DNA of 35,337 nucleotides, from assembly GCA_016296575.1 (NCBI GenBank), contig JAEDJA010000027.1, positions 1 to 35,337 of the forward strand, in the 5' to 3' direction. The notes below the pieces were generated by a model. It did no database searches, had not been told where the DNA came from, and saw only the letters and a list, made by a program, of their open reading frames with translations. Of the stretch, positions 24,533 to 32,494 are shown in pieces (the stretch's first letter is position 1; each line of letters opens with the position of its first letter). A program made the position numbers and the translations under genes. The stretch comes from Treponema sp. GTDB lineage: Bacteria; Spirochaetota; Spirochaetia; Treponematales; Treponemataceae.

Positions 24533-24674
24533 GTAAGATAAAACCGCTAAAATAGCGCGGCTTTATTTTACCTAAAGTTTGCGTTGCAAACTTATATTGA
24601 ACTGCTGTTCCTCATTACATTACGGAACAGCGTAAAAAGTCAATTGATTGTTGAAACAATCTTCTTGACTTTTT
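24533..24674 (+). ncRNA. Structured 5' leader: four consecutive hairpins, candidate cis-regulatory RNA
   Basis: H1, 24533-24571: fifteen-position stem (GTAAGATAAA..CCGC with its complement; one mismatch and one G-U) around a 9-nt loop. H2, 24575-24593: AAGTTTGC/GCAAACTT with a 3-nt loop. H3, 24604-24631: GCTGTTCC/GGAACAGC with a 12-nt loop. H4, 24634-24674: AAAAAGTCAA/TTGACTTTTT enclosing GATTGTT/AACAATC. H4 ends in five T and could act as a terminator just before the ribosome-binding site (GGGAG, 24677-24682 region). The layout suits a riboswitch or attenuator; no known class (FMN, cobalamin, TPP) was recognised. Alternatively it is a small inserted repeat: GGAGT occurs at both edges (24528-24532 and 24678-24682). 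Confidence 0.6.
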
Positions 24675-24688
24675 ATGGGAGTAATTAT

Positions 24689-25306
24689 ATGGATAACAAA
24701 GCTTTTTTTAAACTGAGTTATGGTGTTTTCATGCTTTCAACAAAGTGTGGAGACAAAGTTAACGGCTGTATCACAAACACCTGTATGCAGGTAGCTAATT
24801 CACCTGTAAGAGTTGCAATCTCTGTTTTAAACACCAACTACACCTGTGATCTGATTAAGGAAAGCGGGGTTTTTGCACTTAGTCTTCTTGATGAAACTAC
24901 TACTTTTGAAACCATCAAACACTGGGGATTTCAGTCAGGCCACAATGTAGATAAACTTGCAGATCTTCCTCTTCCTGAAGATGTAAACGGCGTACCTTAT
25001 CTTTCATGGTCCACCTGTGCAGTTCTAAGCTGTAAAGTTGTTGATAAAATTGATCTTGGAAGTCATACCATGTTCATTGGCGAAGTTGTGGATGCTGTTG
25101 TTACAGGTGACAAAAATCCACTTACCTATGCTGATTACCATAACAAAGTAAAACCAAAACCAGAAGCACCAAAAACAGAGCGAAAAATCAAGGCATGGAA
25201 ATGCAAGATTTGTGGTTATATATATGAAGGGTCCGAGCTTCCAGAGGATTTTCTCTGTCCTCTTTGCGGACACCCTAAGGAAGATTTCGAACCCATTTAC
25301 GAATAA
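24689..25306 (+). CDS. Flavin reductase-like domain fused to rubredoxin
   Basis: A 205-residue redox protein. Residues 1-150 are a flavin-reductase-like, FMN-binding split-barrel (FFKLSYGVFMLSTKCGDKVNGC ... LSLLDETTTFETIKHWGFQSGHNVDKL). The C-terminal 40 residues are rubredoxin with WKCKICGYIYEG and LCPLCG, whose four cysteines bind iron. Such high-molecular-weight rubredoxins pass electrons to oxygen- or NO-reducing flavodiiron proteins and help anaerobes survive oxygen. The reading frame is open upstream through the hairpin leader, but ATG 24689 has GGGAG at correct spacing and matches the family start. Expression is probably controlled by the leader. Convergent with the next gene. Confidence 0.9.
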   Translation: MDNKAFFKLSYGVFMLSTKCGDKVNGCITNTCMQVANSPVRVAISVLNTNYTCDLIKESGVFALSLLDETTTFETIKHWGFQSGHNVDKLADLPLPEDVNGVPYLSWSTCAVLSCKVVDKIDLGSHTMFIGEVVDAVVTGDKNPLTYADYHNKVKPKPEAPKTERKIKAWKCKICGYIYEGSELPEDFLCPLCGHPKEDFEPIYE

Positions 25307-25342
25307 AGTTTAACTTATTTCTTCTGATTCACTGCGCTGCTT

Positions 25343-26281
25343 TTATACTGCTACATTTGAAATCACTTCTTCCGAAAGGTTTTGAGCAGCGTAACTGAAC
25401 AGGATTTCTGCCACATCGTAGATTGGTTTCTTGATATTCAGACCCATTCCATAAGCAAAGTCCAGTGAAGACTGAATGGCTTTTGGATTCCACAGTTTTG
25501 CATTTTCAAGATTTACAAAAACTGACTGTTCAGACTCAGCAATTGCCTTAATGTGATTGTTCATTTCGGCAATGGTTCCATCATTCTTTGCATTATTCAG
25601 CGAAACCAGTGCAAGACGGCAGTTTCTGTTGTTAGTTTTGATTAAATCGATGAGCTTCAGATACATTGAATCAAACTGTGATGGATTCTTTTTGAAAAAA
25701 TCCCGGTCTTCTTTTCCAAGCTGAAGAATGATGCCGTCTGATTTCAAAGAAGCTACATATTTTGAATAATATTCACCGGCATTTTTAATTGAAAGAGCGA
25801 ATGAACTTTTATTCAGAACATCAAAATCGAACTTAAAATCATCTGAGATTTTTTTTGCAGGAATGTCTTTTGCGTAGGTACCGCCAAGAAGAACAACATT
25901 GTATTTCTTTGAAACATTTTCTTTCATGCTGCCAATTACAATCTGTTCTTCGTGAGCATAAACAACTTTGTTTTTATCGTTCTGTTTTACACCATTAGCT
26001 TCCATATCTCTCATTCTATCAAGTGCTCTGTTTCTAAAGTAAACCACAACATTTGACAATACAATTACAAGATTCAATATATAAACTGCAAGAACATAAT
26101 TATACTGGTGATTGATTACCTTTGCTCCAATTCCAAGAATATAACCTGTAATAATCAGGAAGATAAAAGCAAGACTTGTACTTTTTGCGGTTCCTGCTTT
26201 ATAGGCTTTTACAACATTGATTGGCCAGGAAAATCCAAAACATACCAGCATGCCTGCTTCTAAAAGATGTGCTAAATTCAT
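25343..26281 (-). CDS. SemiSWEET-like membrane domain fused to SGNH-hydrolase-like domain
   Basis: A 312-residue protein. Residues 1-85 contain three membrane helices (about 7-28, 36-56, 62-83) with PQ-loop/SemiSWEET features: FGFSWPINVVKAYKAGTAKSTS in the first, GYILGIGAK in the second and a third helix ending YFRNR. SemiSWEETs are ~90-residue sugar pores. After a charged linker, about 125-300 resembles an SGNH/GDSL fold: YNVVLLGGTYAKD where GDS normally lies, GIILQLGKEDRDF, LALVSLNNAKNDGTIAEMNNHI and QSVFVNLENAKLW. The nucleophile Ser is replaced (Thr135 is nearest) and no DxxH motif is seen, so it may bind rather than hydrolyse. GAGG precedes the ATG. No homologous fusion is known to me. 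Confidence 0.65.
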   Translation of the reverse strand: MNLAHLLEAGMLVCFGFSWPINVVKAYKAGTAKSTSLAFIFLIITGYILGIGAKVINHQYNYVLAVYILNLVIVLSNVVVYFRNRALDRMRDMEANGVKQNDKNKVVYAHEEQIVIGSMKENVSKKYNVVLLGGTYAKDIPAKKISDDFKFDFDVLNKSSFALSIKNAGEYYSKYVASLKSDGIILQLGKEDRDFFKKNPSQFDSMYLKLIDLIKTNNRNCRLALVSLNNAKNDGTIAEMNNHIKAIAESEQSVFVNLENAKLWNPKAIQSSLDFAYGMGLNIKKPIYDVAEILFSYAAQNLSEEVISNVAV

Positions 26282-26448
26282 GATATAACCTCGATATTTT
26301 ATAAAACTTTTTTGTCAGTGCTTTTCGCAAGTGACAGTTTATATAATACAAAGATGCATGAATTAAACAATTTTTTGAAAGATAAAAAAGTTTTTTTTTA
26401 TTTTTCCACTTTTTTTACTTTCAAAAGCCTCTCAGATTCTTTATTTAC

Positions 26449-26457
26449 TGATATAGT
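26449..26457 (+). promoter_or_regulatory. Extended -10 promoter of the histidine kinase gene, leaderless geometry
   Basis: TGATATAGT at 26449-26457; the -10 hexamer TATAGT ends six bases before the ATG at 26464, and no ribosome-binding site is present. A second TATAAT at 26342-26347 could give a longer transcript. Confidence 0.5.
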
Positions 26458-26463
26458 AGAAAC

Positions 26464-27702
26464 ATGAATAACAACAAAGGAAATCTTAATCAATTAAGAA
26501 AAGAAATCACAAGAACTCAGATTATACTAATCATTTCAATTACTATTTTTTTAAGTGCAGGCGGACTTTTCATCAACCTTAAATCCATCAACAACGCTTT
26601 TAATCAGACTCTCCAGAACACTTCAGAGCTTATTACCAGGCTTTACAGTTTTACAAGAAATATGAGCCAGGTAGAACTATGCGTTTATATGGACAATACA
26701 GCTTCATCAATTTCAAATGTAGATATTATTTCGATCATCGATAAAAACGGAAATCGAATCTATCATACAAACCACAATCTTATAAATACAGAATATGGCG
26801 GAACTCACCCTGATTTTTCCAGTCGTTCCACCAATTATTACATTGAAGATTCCAACGGTCCTTCCGGTCCCCAGCGCCGCACCTACTCGGCCATTTACGA
26901 CGAAGATGAAAATTACCTTGGCTTTATAATGACCATTGCCCTTAAAACTTCCATGCGAAACGTTACAAAACATACAGTTCTATTTTTTTTGACAGTAACA
27001 CTTGCGGCCATTCTAATTGAACTTACCATCTGTACAACAATCTCCAATAAAATCAAAAAAGAATTCCTAAGCTTCACCGAAGATTTTGAAGGCACCAAAT
27101 TTCTTGTAGATTCAATGCGGGCAAACAATCACGATTTTACAAACAAGCTTCACGTTATTCTGGGACTCATTCAGATTGGTGAATATGAAAAAGCTCAGAA
27201 TTATATCCAGAACATTTCCATCATACAAAGAGAAACGGTTTCCTATGTCATGCACAATATTCAGAATTCCTCACTGGCAGCTCTACTTATTGGAAAAATT
27301 GCCCGTGCCAGCGAATGCAATGTAAAGTTTAATTTTAAGGAATACTCTGCCTACAAAGAAGATGATATAGATGTTCCATCGGAAGCACTGGTTACCATTA
27401 CAGGCAATCTGATTGATAATGCCCTTGATTCAATGAACAACAGTTCAAACGAAAACAAGCTGCTTACAGTTGGAATCTTCACAAAGCCGGATCAGCTTCT
27501 TATTTCTGTACAGGATACTGGTTCTGGAATTCCCGATGATTTAAAAAATAAAATTTTCAATAACGGCTTTTCCACCAAAGGCGAAGGACGGGGAGTAGGA
27601 CTTTATCACACAAGTCAGCTTATAAAATCCCTGGGTGGTGAAATTTCTTTGGAATCACAGATTGGAAAAGGAGCCTGTTTTACTGTACTATTAAAGAGGT
27701 AG
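26464..27702 (+). CDS. CitA/DcuS-type sensor histidine kinase
   Basis: A 412-residue membrane kinase. Membrane helices at about 20-40 and 171-193 flank a ~130-residue extracytoplasmic sensor with a PAS-like core (SSISNVDIISIIDKNGNRIYH ... YYIEDS...GPQRRTYSAIYDEDENYLGFI). The phospho-acceptor is His223 in NHDFTNKLHVILGLIQ, the CitA/DcuS/MalK H-box. The ATPase domain has the N box NLIDNALDSM, G1 DTGSGIPDD and G2 GEGRGVGLYHTS. Family members sense citrate, fumarate, succinate or malate. It is paired with the response regulator that begins 11 bp downstream; the ligand cannot be read from the sequence. Confidence 0.92.
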   Translation: MNNNKGNLNQLRKEITRTQIILIISITIFLSAGGLFINLKSINNAFNQTLQNTSELITRLYSFTRNMSQVELCVYMDNTASSISNVDIISIIDKNGNRIYHTNHNLINTEYGGTHPDFSSRSTNYYIEDSNGPSGPQRRTYSAIYDEDENYLGFIMTIALKTSMRNVTKHTVLFFLTVTLAAILIELTICTTISNKIKKEFLSFTEDFEGTKFLVDSMRANNHDFTNKLHVILGLIQIGEYEKAQNYIQNISIIQRETVSYVMHNIQNSSLAALLIGKIARASECNVKFNFKEYSAYKEDDIDVPSEALVTITGNLIDNALDSMNNSSNENKLLTVGIFTKPDQLLISVQDTGSGIPDDLKNKIFNNGFSTKGEGRGVGLYHTSQLIKSLGGEISLESQIGKGACFTVLLKR

Positions 27703-27713
27703 CAGGAAATAAA

Positions 27714-28394
27714 ATGTCGTACAAAGTTCTTATAGTTGATGATGATCCTATGGTTGCCGACATAAACCGGCATTACGTTGAAAAAAACAGTCTTTTCTGC
27801 GTAACAGGACAGGCTCGTAACGGTGAAGAAGCACTCAGTTTTCTTGAAGAAAATAAAGTCGATCTTATTGTTCTTGATGTGTTCATGCCTGTAATGGACG
27901 GAATTGAAACCCTAAAAAATATCAGAAATAAAAAAATACCTTCCGAGGTAATCATGGTGACTGCTGCAAACGATACTGCCACACTGGATCAGACAATGCA
28001 CCTTGGAGTCCTGGATTATCTTGTAAAACCTTTTTCATTGGAACGCCTTCAAATTTCCCTTGAAAAATTTATTTCCCGTTACAATCTAATCAATAAAAAT
28101 ACTACCATCGACCAGTCCATTATCGACAGTCTGATTACAAATCCATCTTTAGCAAAACCAGAAGAGCTTCCAAAAGGTATCCAGAAAAAAACTCTTGAAA
28201 TAATTTTGAAATACTTTGATAACACAACCATCTGGCAATCGGTAGACATGGTTTCCGAAAAAATTGGTATTTCTATTGTTACCATCCGCCGTTATATGAA
28301 TTACCTGGTGGATGAAAAAATCCTTGAAGAAACCATCAACTATGAAACCGGTGGCCATCCCTCCACCCTATACCGAAAAATCACAAAAAAATAA
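27714..28394 (+). CDS. CitB/DcuR-type response regulator
   Basis: A 226-residue regulator. The receiver domain (1-120) has the acidic pair Asp9-Asp10, phosphorylated Asp55 in LIVLDVFMPVMDG, Thr in VTAAN and Lys in YLVKPF. A linker leads to a C-terminal helix-turn-helix (about 170-225, DMVSEKIGISIVTIRRYMNYL...GGHPSTLYR) characteristic of the CitB/DcuR group. AGGA precedes the ATG. Likely targets include its own operon or the small membrane-protein gene just downstream, whose promoter carries the dyad AATGATA-9-TATCATT. Confidence 0.92.
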   Translation: MSYKVLIVDDDPMVADINRHYVEKNSLFCVTGQARNGEEALSFLEENKVDLIVLDVFMPVMDGIETLKNIRNKKIPSEVIMVTAANDTATLDQTMHLGVLDYLVKPFSLERLQISLEKFISRYNLINKNTTIDQSIIDSLITNPSLAKPEELPKGIQKKTLEIILKYFDNTTIWQSVDMVSEKIGISIVTIRRYMNYLVDEKILEETINYETGGHPSTLYRKITKK

Positions 28395-28419
28395 GGAGTT
28401 TTTTCAGCTTTTAATACAA

Positions 28420-28442
28420 AATGATAGTTTCACTGTATCATT
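28420..28442. promoter_or_regulatory. Dyad upstream of the small membrane-protein gene, possible operator
   Basis: AATGATA (28420-28426) and TATCATT (28436-28442) form a perfect inverted repeat with a 9-bp centre, ending in the -35 region of the promoter below. It is a candidate site for the adjacent response regulator. Confidence 0.4.
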
Positions 28443-28467
28443 GATTGAGACAGTAACCTTGTATAAT
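28439..28467 (+). promoter_or_regulatory. Promoter of the small membrane-protein gene
   Basis: TATAAT at 28462-28467 is consensus; the -35 is weak (CATTGA or TTGATT at 28439-28446), as expected for an activated promoter. Confidence 0.5.
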
Positions 28468-28498
28468 TTGATCATAAACTACAAAGCGAGGTTACATT

Positions 28499-28774
28499 AT
28501 GATCAAAAACATTGCAAATTTCATTTTAAAACACGTTATTTCATGGAAGAAAACTTTTGACAGATCAATCACTGTAAAAGTATGCATTCTTATTCCAACT
28601 GTTTGTGGTCTTTTAGCTGGATTTTTGGAAAAAGACGCCGGAACAGCCATTGTTGTAGCCATCCTTACGCTGGTTCTTGCCGGACCTTTCTGCATCGTTT
28701 TGGGTGACCACCTTTCAGTTCCAAAAGCTGATGAACAGGTTCCATCTCCAGTAAAACATCCTTTTTCTGCCTGA
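28499..28774 (+). CDS. Small two-helix membrane protein, unknown function
   Basis: A 91-residue protein with an amphipathic basic N-terminus (IANFILKHVISWKKTFDRS), two hydrophobic helices (about 26-42 and 48-68) joined by EKDAG, and a short Pro-rich C-terminal tail. GAGG lies seven bases before the ATG. I do not recognise a family. Its promoter lies directly after the two-component genes and carries a dyad; a further inverted repeat, TTTGATCAT (28467-28475) with ATGATCAAA (28499-28507), includes the start codon. Confidence 0.7.
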   Translation: MIKNIANFILKHVISWKKTFDRSITVKVCILIPTVCGLLAGFLEKDAGTAIVVAILTLVLAGPFCIVLGDHLSVPKADEQVPSPVKHPFSA

Positions 28775-28819
28775 TAAAGCTTGAATATAATTGTAGAAAT
28801 TGCAAAATATTCCACAAAA

Positions 28820-28858
28820 TCACCCTTACCTATGCTATAATAGTAAAGATAAGGGTGA
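28820..28858. promoter_or_regulatory. Nine-base dyad around the -10 box of the GH13 gene
   Basis: TCACCCTTA (28820-28828) and TAAGGGTGA (28850-28858) are exact inverted copies separated by 21 bp. The extended -10 TGCTATAAT (28833-28841) lies between them, and the right arm contains the ribosome-binding site (AAGGGTG). A regulator binding both arms would cover the promoter. Confidence 0.5.
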
Positions 28859-28861
28859 TAT

Positions 28862-31800
28862 ATGGTATCTATAAACGAATTTCACATTTCAAAAAATGTT
28901 CGGCTTCAGTGTGATTTTGATGGCTCACTTTTTTCTTCTACTGGCAATGTAATTTTTGCAAACATGAAAAATGTGCGTACCTTCGCTGTAAAACTGAATG
29001 CACTTTTTGATAAAACTGGAGAAGATAACAAAAAACTTTCTGCAGGACAGTTAAATGCAATGGGACTTATTGATGAAATCTTCCATTACGCCTGTATGCA
29101 GTACCGCCGGGATAAGCACATAAATACTTTCAAAGAATTCCTGGATCTAATTACAAAAGAGATTGGAAAAGCTGAAACAGACCAGCTTCTCCTGGATTTC
29201 ATGGATCAATTTCCTCCAACTGCTGTTTTCCAGGGTGCCATGACTAGCATGGATTACCTTAATGAAACCTGCCTTGATTCAGGTACAGGCGATCTACGAT
29301 CCAACCGGGAACAGACTCTTGAAGAAATGATTCTTCTTTGCCTTGCAAATGAAAACCCGGCCTTCAAATCTTTTGAAATCCTTTTCAGCGACAAAACCCT
29401 TGCAAAAAACAAAAATTATAAAAAAGCATGGAAAATAATTAAGGCCCACGCTGCAACTCTTCCTAATTTTGGACCTTTTGATCACGATCTTATCAACTTC
29501 CTTAAAGAACCGGTTCTTTTTAGCCCGGACAGCCTTAAAGGACAGCTTGAATATATTGAAAAACACTGGGCCACAATGTTCGGTCAGTGGATTAAACGTC
29601 TTCTTGCCGGCATGGACACAATCACCGAAGAAGAAAAAGCCATGTGGCAGCCATTAGGTGGCGGTGGAGCATGGGACGGTCCTGATATGGCACCCTACTC
29701 CTACGAAAACCTTATGAATGAATACGAACGTTTCAGTCCTGATAAAGACTGGATGCCAAAAGTTGTTCTTATGGCAAAAACCGTTCTTGTATGGCTGGAT
29801 CAGCTTACAAAAAAATACGGCTATCCTATTACACGACTGGATCAGATTCCAGATGCTGAACTGGATACACTCCGGGACCAGGGTTTTACTGGACTTTGGC
29901 TTATTGGACTTTGGGAACGTTCCTCTGCATCAAAGCGGATAAAACAGATCTGCGGAAATCCTGAAGCAGCTGCCAGTGCCTACTCTCTTTACGACTATAA
30001 CATTGCTTCTAATATCGGTGGATGGGATGCCCTTGGTAATCTGCGTACACGACTTTGGCAAAGAGGAATTCGCCTTGCATCCGACATGGTTCCAAATCAC
30101 ACCGGAATGGATGGCGACTGGGTTATGAATCATCCTGACCGATTTATTCAGCGCCGTGACAATCCTTTCCCACAGTATACATTCTCTGGTGAAAATCTTT
30201 CCCGGGATAGTAGAACTTCAATCTTTTTGGAAGACCATTATTATTCTAAAAATGACTGTGCTGTAGTATTTAAGCGAGTTGATAATCAGACAGGTGACAC
30301 ACGTTACATCTACCACGGAAATGACGGAACTGGACTTCCATGGAACGATACAGCTCAAATTGACTTTTTAAACCCAGAGGCTCGTGAAGCTGTAATTCAG
30401 GAAATTCTTCATGTTGCAAGAAACTTCCCTATCATCCGCTTTGATGCAGCCATGGTTCTGGCAAAAAAATCTATCCGCCGCCTTTGGTATCCAGAACCAG
30501 GTCACGGAGGAGACATTGCTACCCGAAGTGAAACAGGTCTTTCTACCGAACAGTTCAACGATGCAATTCCTAACGAATTCTGGCGTGAAGTAGTTGACCG
30601 TGTTGCAAATGAAGTACCAGATACACTTCTTCTGGCTGAAGCTTTCTGGATGATGGAAGGCTATTTTGTTCGAACTCTTGGAATGCACCGTGTTTACAAT
30701 TCTGCTTTCATGAACATGCTCAAAAAAGAAGAAAACCAGAAATACCGTGACACTGTAAAAAATACAATTCTTTTTGATCCACAGGTTCTTAAACGATTTG
30801 TAAACTTCATGAACAATCCTGATGAAGAAACTGCTGTTGCTCAGTTTGGTAAAGGTGACAAATATTTTGGTGTATGTACTCTTATGGTTACTATGCCTGG
30901 TCTTCCAATGTTCGGTCATGGTCAGATTGAAGGTTTTGAAGAAAAATACGGCATGGAATACACCAAGGCCTACAAAAATGAAACACCGGATGGTTATCTT
31001 GTTGATCGCCACTGGCACGATATTTTCCCTCTCATGCACAGACGCCACATTTTTGCCAATGTTGAAAACTTCCTTTTCTTTGATCTTTGGGAAAATGGTC
31101 ATGTAAATGAAAACGTTTATGCATATTCCAACGGATGCGGTAACGAAAGAGCTGTTGTTTTTTATAATAACAAATATGAACGGGCACAGGGCTGGATTAA
31201 GCAGTCTGTTCCATACGCAGTAAAAACCGGTAATGGTGATGAAATTGTTCAGATAACAAGATCAATTTCGGAAGGCCTTGGACTTACTTGTGAAGATGAT
31301 AAATTCTGTATTTTCCGTGAACACAAAAGCGGACTTTGGTTTATCAGAAAGAGCCGTGAAATCTGCGAAAAAGGATTCTTCGTTTGCCTTAATGGATTTG
31401 AATCCCAGGTTTTTATGGACGTTCAGCAGATCACCGATTATCCTGACGGCCGCTACAGAACTCTTTGCGAAATGCTCAACGGAAAAGGCTGCGAAAATCT
31501 TGAAATAGCTTACCAGGAAATGGTTTATGCTGACCTTTACAAATCGCTTTTTGCCTTTGCTGAAGCTGCTCTTCCAAAAATGCTTGAGCTTGCCGGTCTT
31601 TCAAAACTTGAAACAGCAGAAAGTCTTGTTAAAGGTAAAAAATCTTTTGCAAAGATGACTGCCACAGCTTTGTCAAAAGAACTTAAGGCTCTTTTTGAAT
31701 CCTGCAAAAACAATGCTATTAATTTCTACAGAACTGCAAACTCTTTTGCCGCCTTCAAAAAAGAAACTGATCCTGTAAAACTGGAAAAAGCCTTTGAAAA

Positions 31801-32494
31801 AAATGCAAAGAAGATTATTCAGCTGATTCTGACAAAAAACAAGAAACCTGAAGATCTGCAGAAAGCTCTTCTTAAAGCAAAAACTGCAAAGGACTTCATT
31901 GTTCTAAACAAAGACCACATGGACACCCTTTCAGAAGCACTTCTTTGTCTGACAATGGTTTCACCTTACTGTCGACAGGGACTCCCAGAAAAATGGGGAC
32001 TTGAACGCAAATTCAGCCAGTTATTCCGCATTGAATCCTTGTCAAAAAAAGATTGTCGCAATGTTCTTAAAAAAGTTTTCCTTTTCAGCGAAAATACAAA
32101 GAACTTGAAATTCAGCGAAAAAGATGTAAAAACCTCAGCATACAAAATCGTAACGCTACTTACATCAGGAAAACAGGCCTGGGAATTAAGTGGAGCTAAC
32201 GAATTTGATCATACTGTATGGTTCAACAAAGAAAAGCTTGATGAAAACCTGGCTCTTTATTTTGCAGTAATTCTTCTTGAAAATGAAAAACAGGAAGCAA
32301 ATGTTATTTCACTTTACAAAAAGCTTTGTACAGCAAAAGAAAAAGCCGGATATAAATGTGCTGAGTTTGAAAGACCTTTTGCTCCTAAGAAAAAAGCAAC
32401 TGCAAAAAAAGCTGCAGAAAAAAAGACTGTTGCAAAAAAGACAGCTGCAAAAAAACCGGCATCTAAAAAATCACCGGTAAAAAAGAGCAACTAA
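28862..32494 (+). CDS. Large cytoplasmic GH13 (alpha-amylase family) protein with Lys/Ala-rich tail
   Basis: A 1210-residue protein without a signal peptide. Residues 1-300 have no motif I recognise. The GH13 barrel follows: region I DMVPNH (Asp408-His413), region II RFDAA with nucleophile Asp528, region III LLAEAFW with acid/base Glu593, region IV NNPDEE with Asp654. In region IV the family's NHD is replaced by NPD, so the usual substrate-binding His is missing. It should act on alpha-glucans or related sugars inside the cell, perhaps storage polysaccharide. Residues 660-1170 include a likely beta-domain and a helical region. The last 35 residues (1176-1210) are almost only Lys, Ala, Pro, Ser and Thr, in repeats like AKKAA, AKKTAAKKPA and SKKSPVKKS, as in histone H1. 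The stop overlaps the convergent thiN stop. Confidence 0.85.
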   Translation: MVSINEFHISKNVRLQCDFDGSLFSSTGNVIFANMKNVRTFAVKLNALFDKTGEDNKKLSAGQLNAMGLIDEIFHYACMQYRRDKHINTFKEFLDLITKEIGKAETDQLLLDFMDQFPPTAVFQGAMTSMDYLNETCLDSGTGDLRSNREQTLEEMILLCLANENPAFKSFEILFSDKTLAKNKNYKKAWKIIKAHAATLPNFGPFDHDLINFLKEPVLFSPDSLKGQLEYIEKHWATMFGQWIKRLLAGMDTITEEEKAMWQPLGGGGAWDGPDMAPYSYENLMNEYERFSPDKDWMPKVVLMAKTVLVWLDQLTKKYGYPITRLDQIPDAELDTLRDQGFTGLWLIGLWERSSASKRIKQICGNPEAAASAYSLYDYNIASNIGGWDALGNLRTRLWQRGIRLASDMVPNHTGMDGDWVMNHPDRFIQRRDNPFPQYTFSGENLSRDSRTSIFLEDHYYSKNDCAVVFKRVDNQTGDTRYIYHGNDGTGLPWNDTAQIDFLNPEAREAVIQEILHVARNFPIIRFDAAMVLAKKSIRRLWYPEPGHGGDIATRSETGLSTEQFNDAIPNEFWREVVDRVANEVPDTLLLAEAFWMMEGYFVRTLGMHRVYNSAFMNMLKKEENQKYRDTVKNTILFDPQVLKRFVNFMNNPDEETAVAQFGKGDKYFGVCTLMVTMPGLPMFGHGQIEGFEEKYGMEYTKAYKNETPDGYLVDRHWHDIFPLMHRRHIFANVENFLFFDLWENGHVNENVYAYSNGCGNERAVVFYNNKYERAQGWIKQSVPYAVKTGNGDEIVQITRSISEGLGLTCEDDKFCIFREHKSGLWFIRKSREICEKGFFVCLNGFESQVFMDVQQITDYPDGRYRTLCEMLNGKGCENLEIAYQEMVYADLYKSLFAFAEAALPKMLELAGLSKLETAESLVKGKKSFAKMTATALSKELKALFESCKNNAINFYRTANSFAAFKKETDPVKLEKAFEKNAKKIIQLILTKNKKPEDLQKALLKAKTAKDFIVLNKDHMDTLSEALLCLTMVSPYCRQGLPEKWGLERKFSQLFRIESLSKKDCRNVLKKVFLFSENTKNLKFSEKDVKTSAYKIVTLLTSGKQAWELSGANEFDHTVWFNKEKLDENLALYFAVILLENEKQEANVISLYKKLCTAKEKAGYKCAEFERPFAPKKKATAKKAAEKKTVAKKTAAKKPASKKSPVKKSN

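Noticed and set aside
24584..24688. N-terminal extension of the flavin reductase-rubredoxin through the leader
   Set aside because: The frame happens to be open, but the extension is encoded by hairpin arms, begins with TTG without a ribosome-binding site, and homologues start at the ATG at 24689, which has GGGAG.
26354..26467. 37-codon frame overlapping the histidine kinase start by ATGA
   Set aside because: No ribosome-binding site, Phe/Lys-rich translation of T- and A-runs, and an extended -10 box lies inside its end; coincidental, though the TATAAT at 26342-26347 leaves slight doubt.
30368..31102. 244-codon open frame antisense to the GH13 gene
   Set aside because: It lies fully within the catalytic barrel coding region and shows no recognisable motif or start signal.
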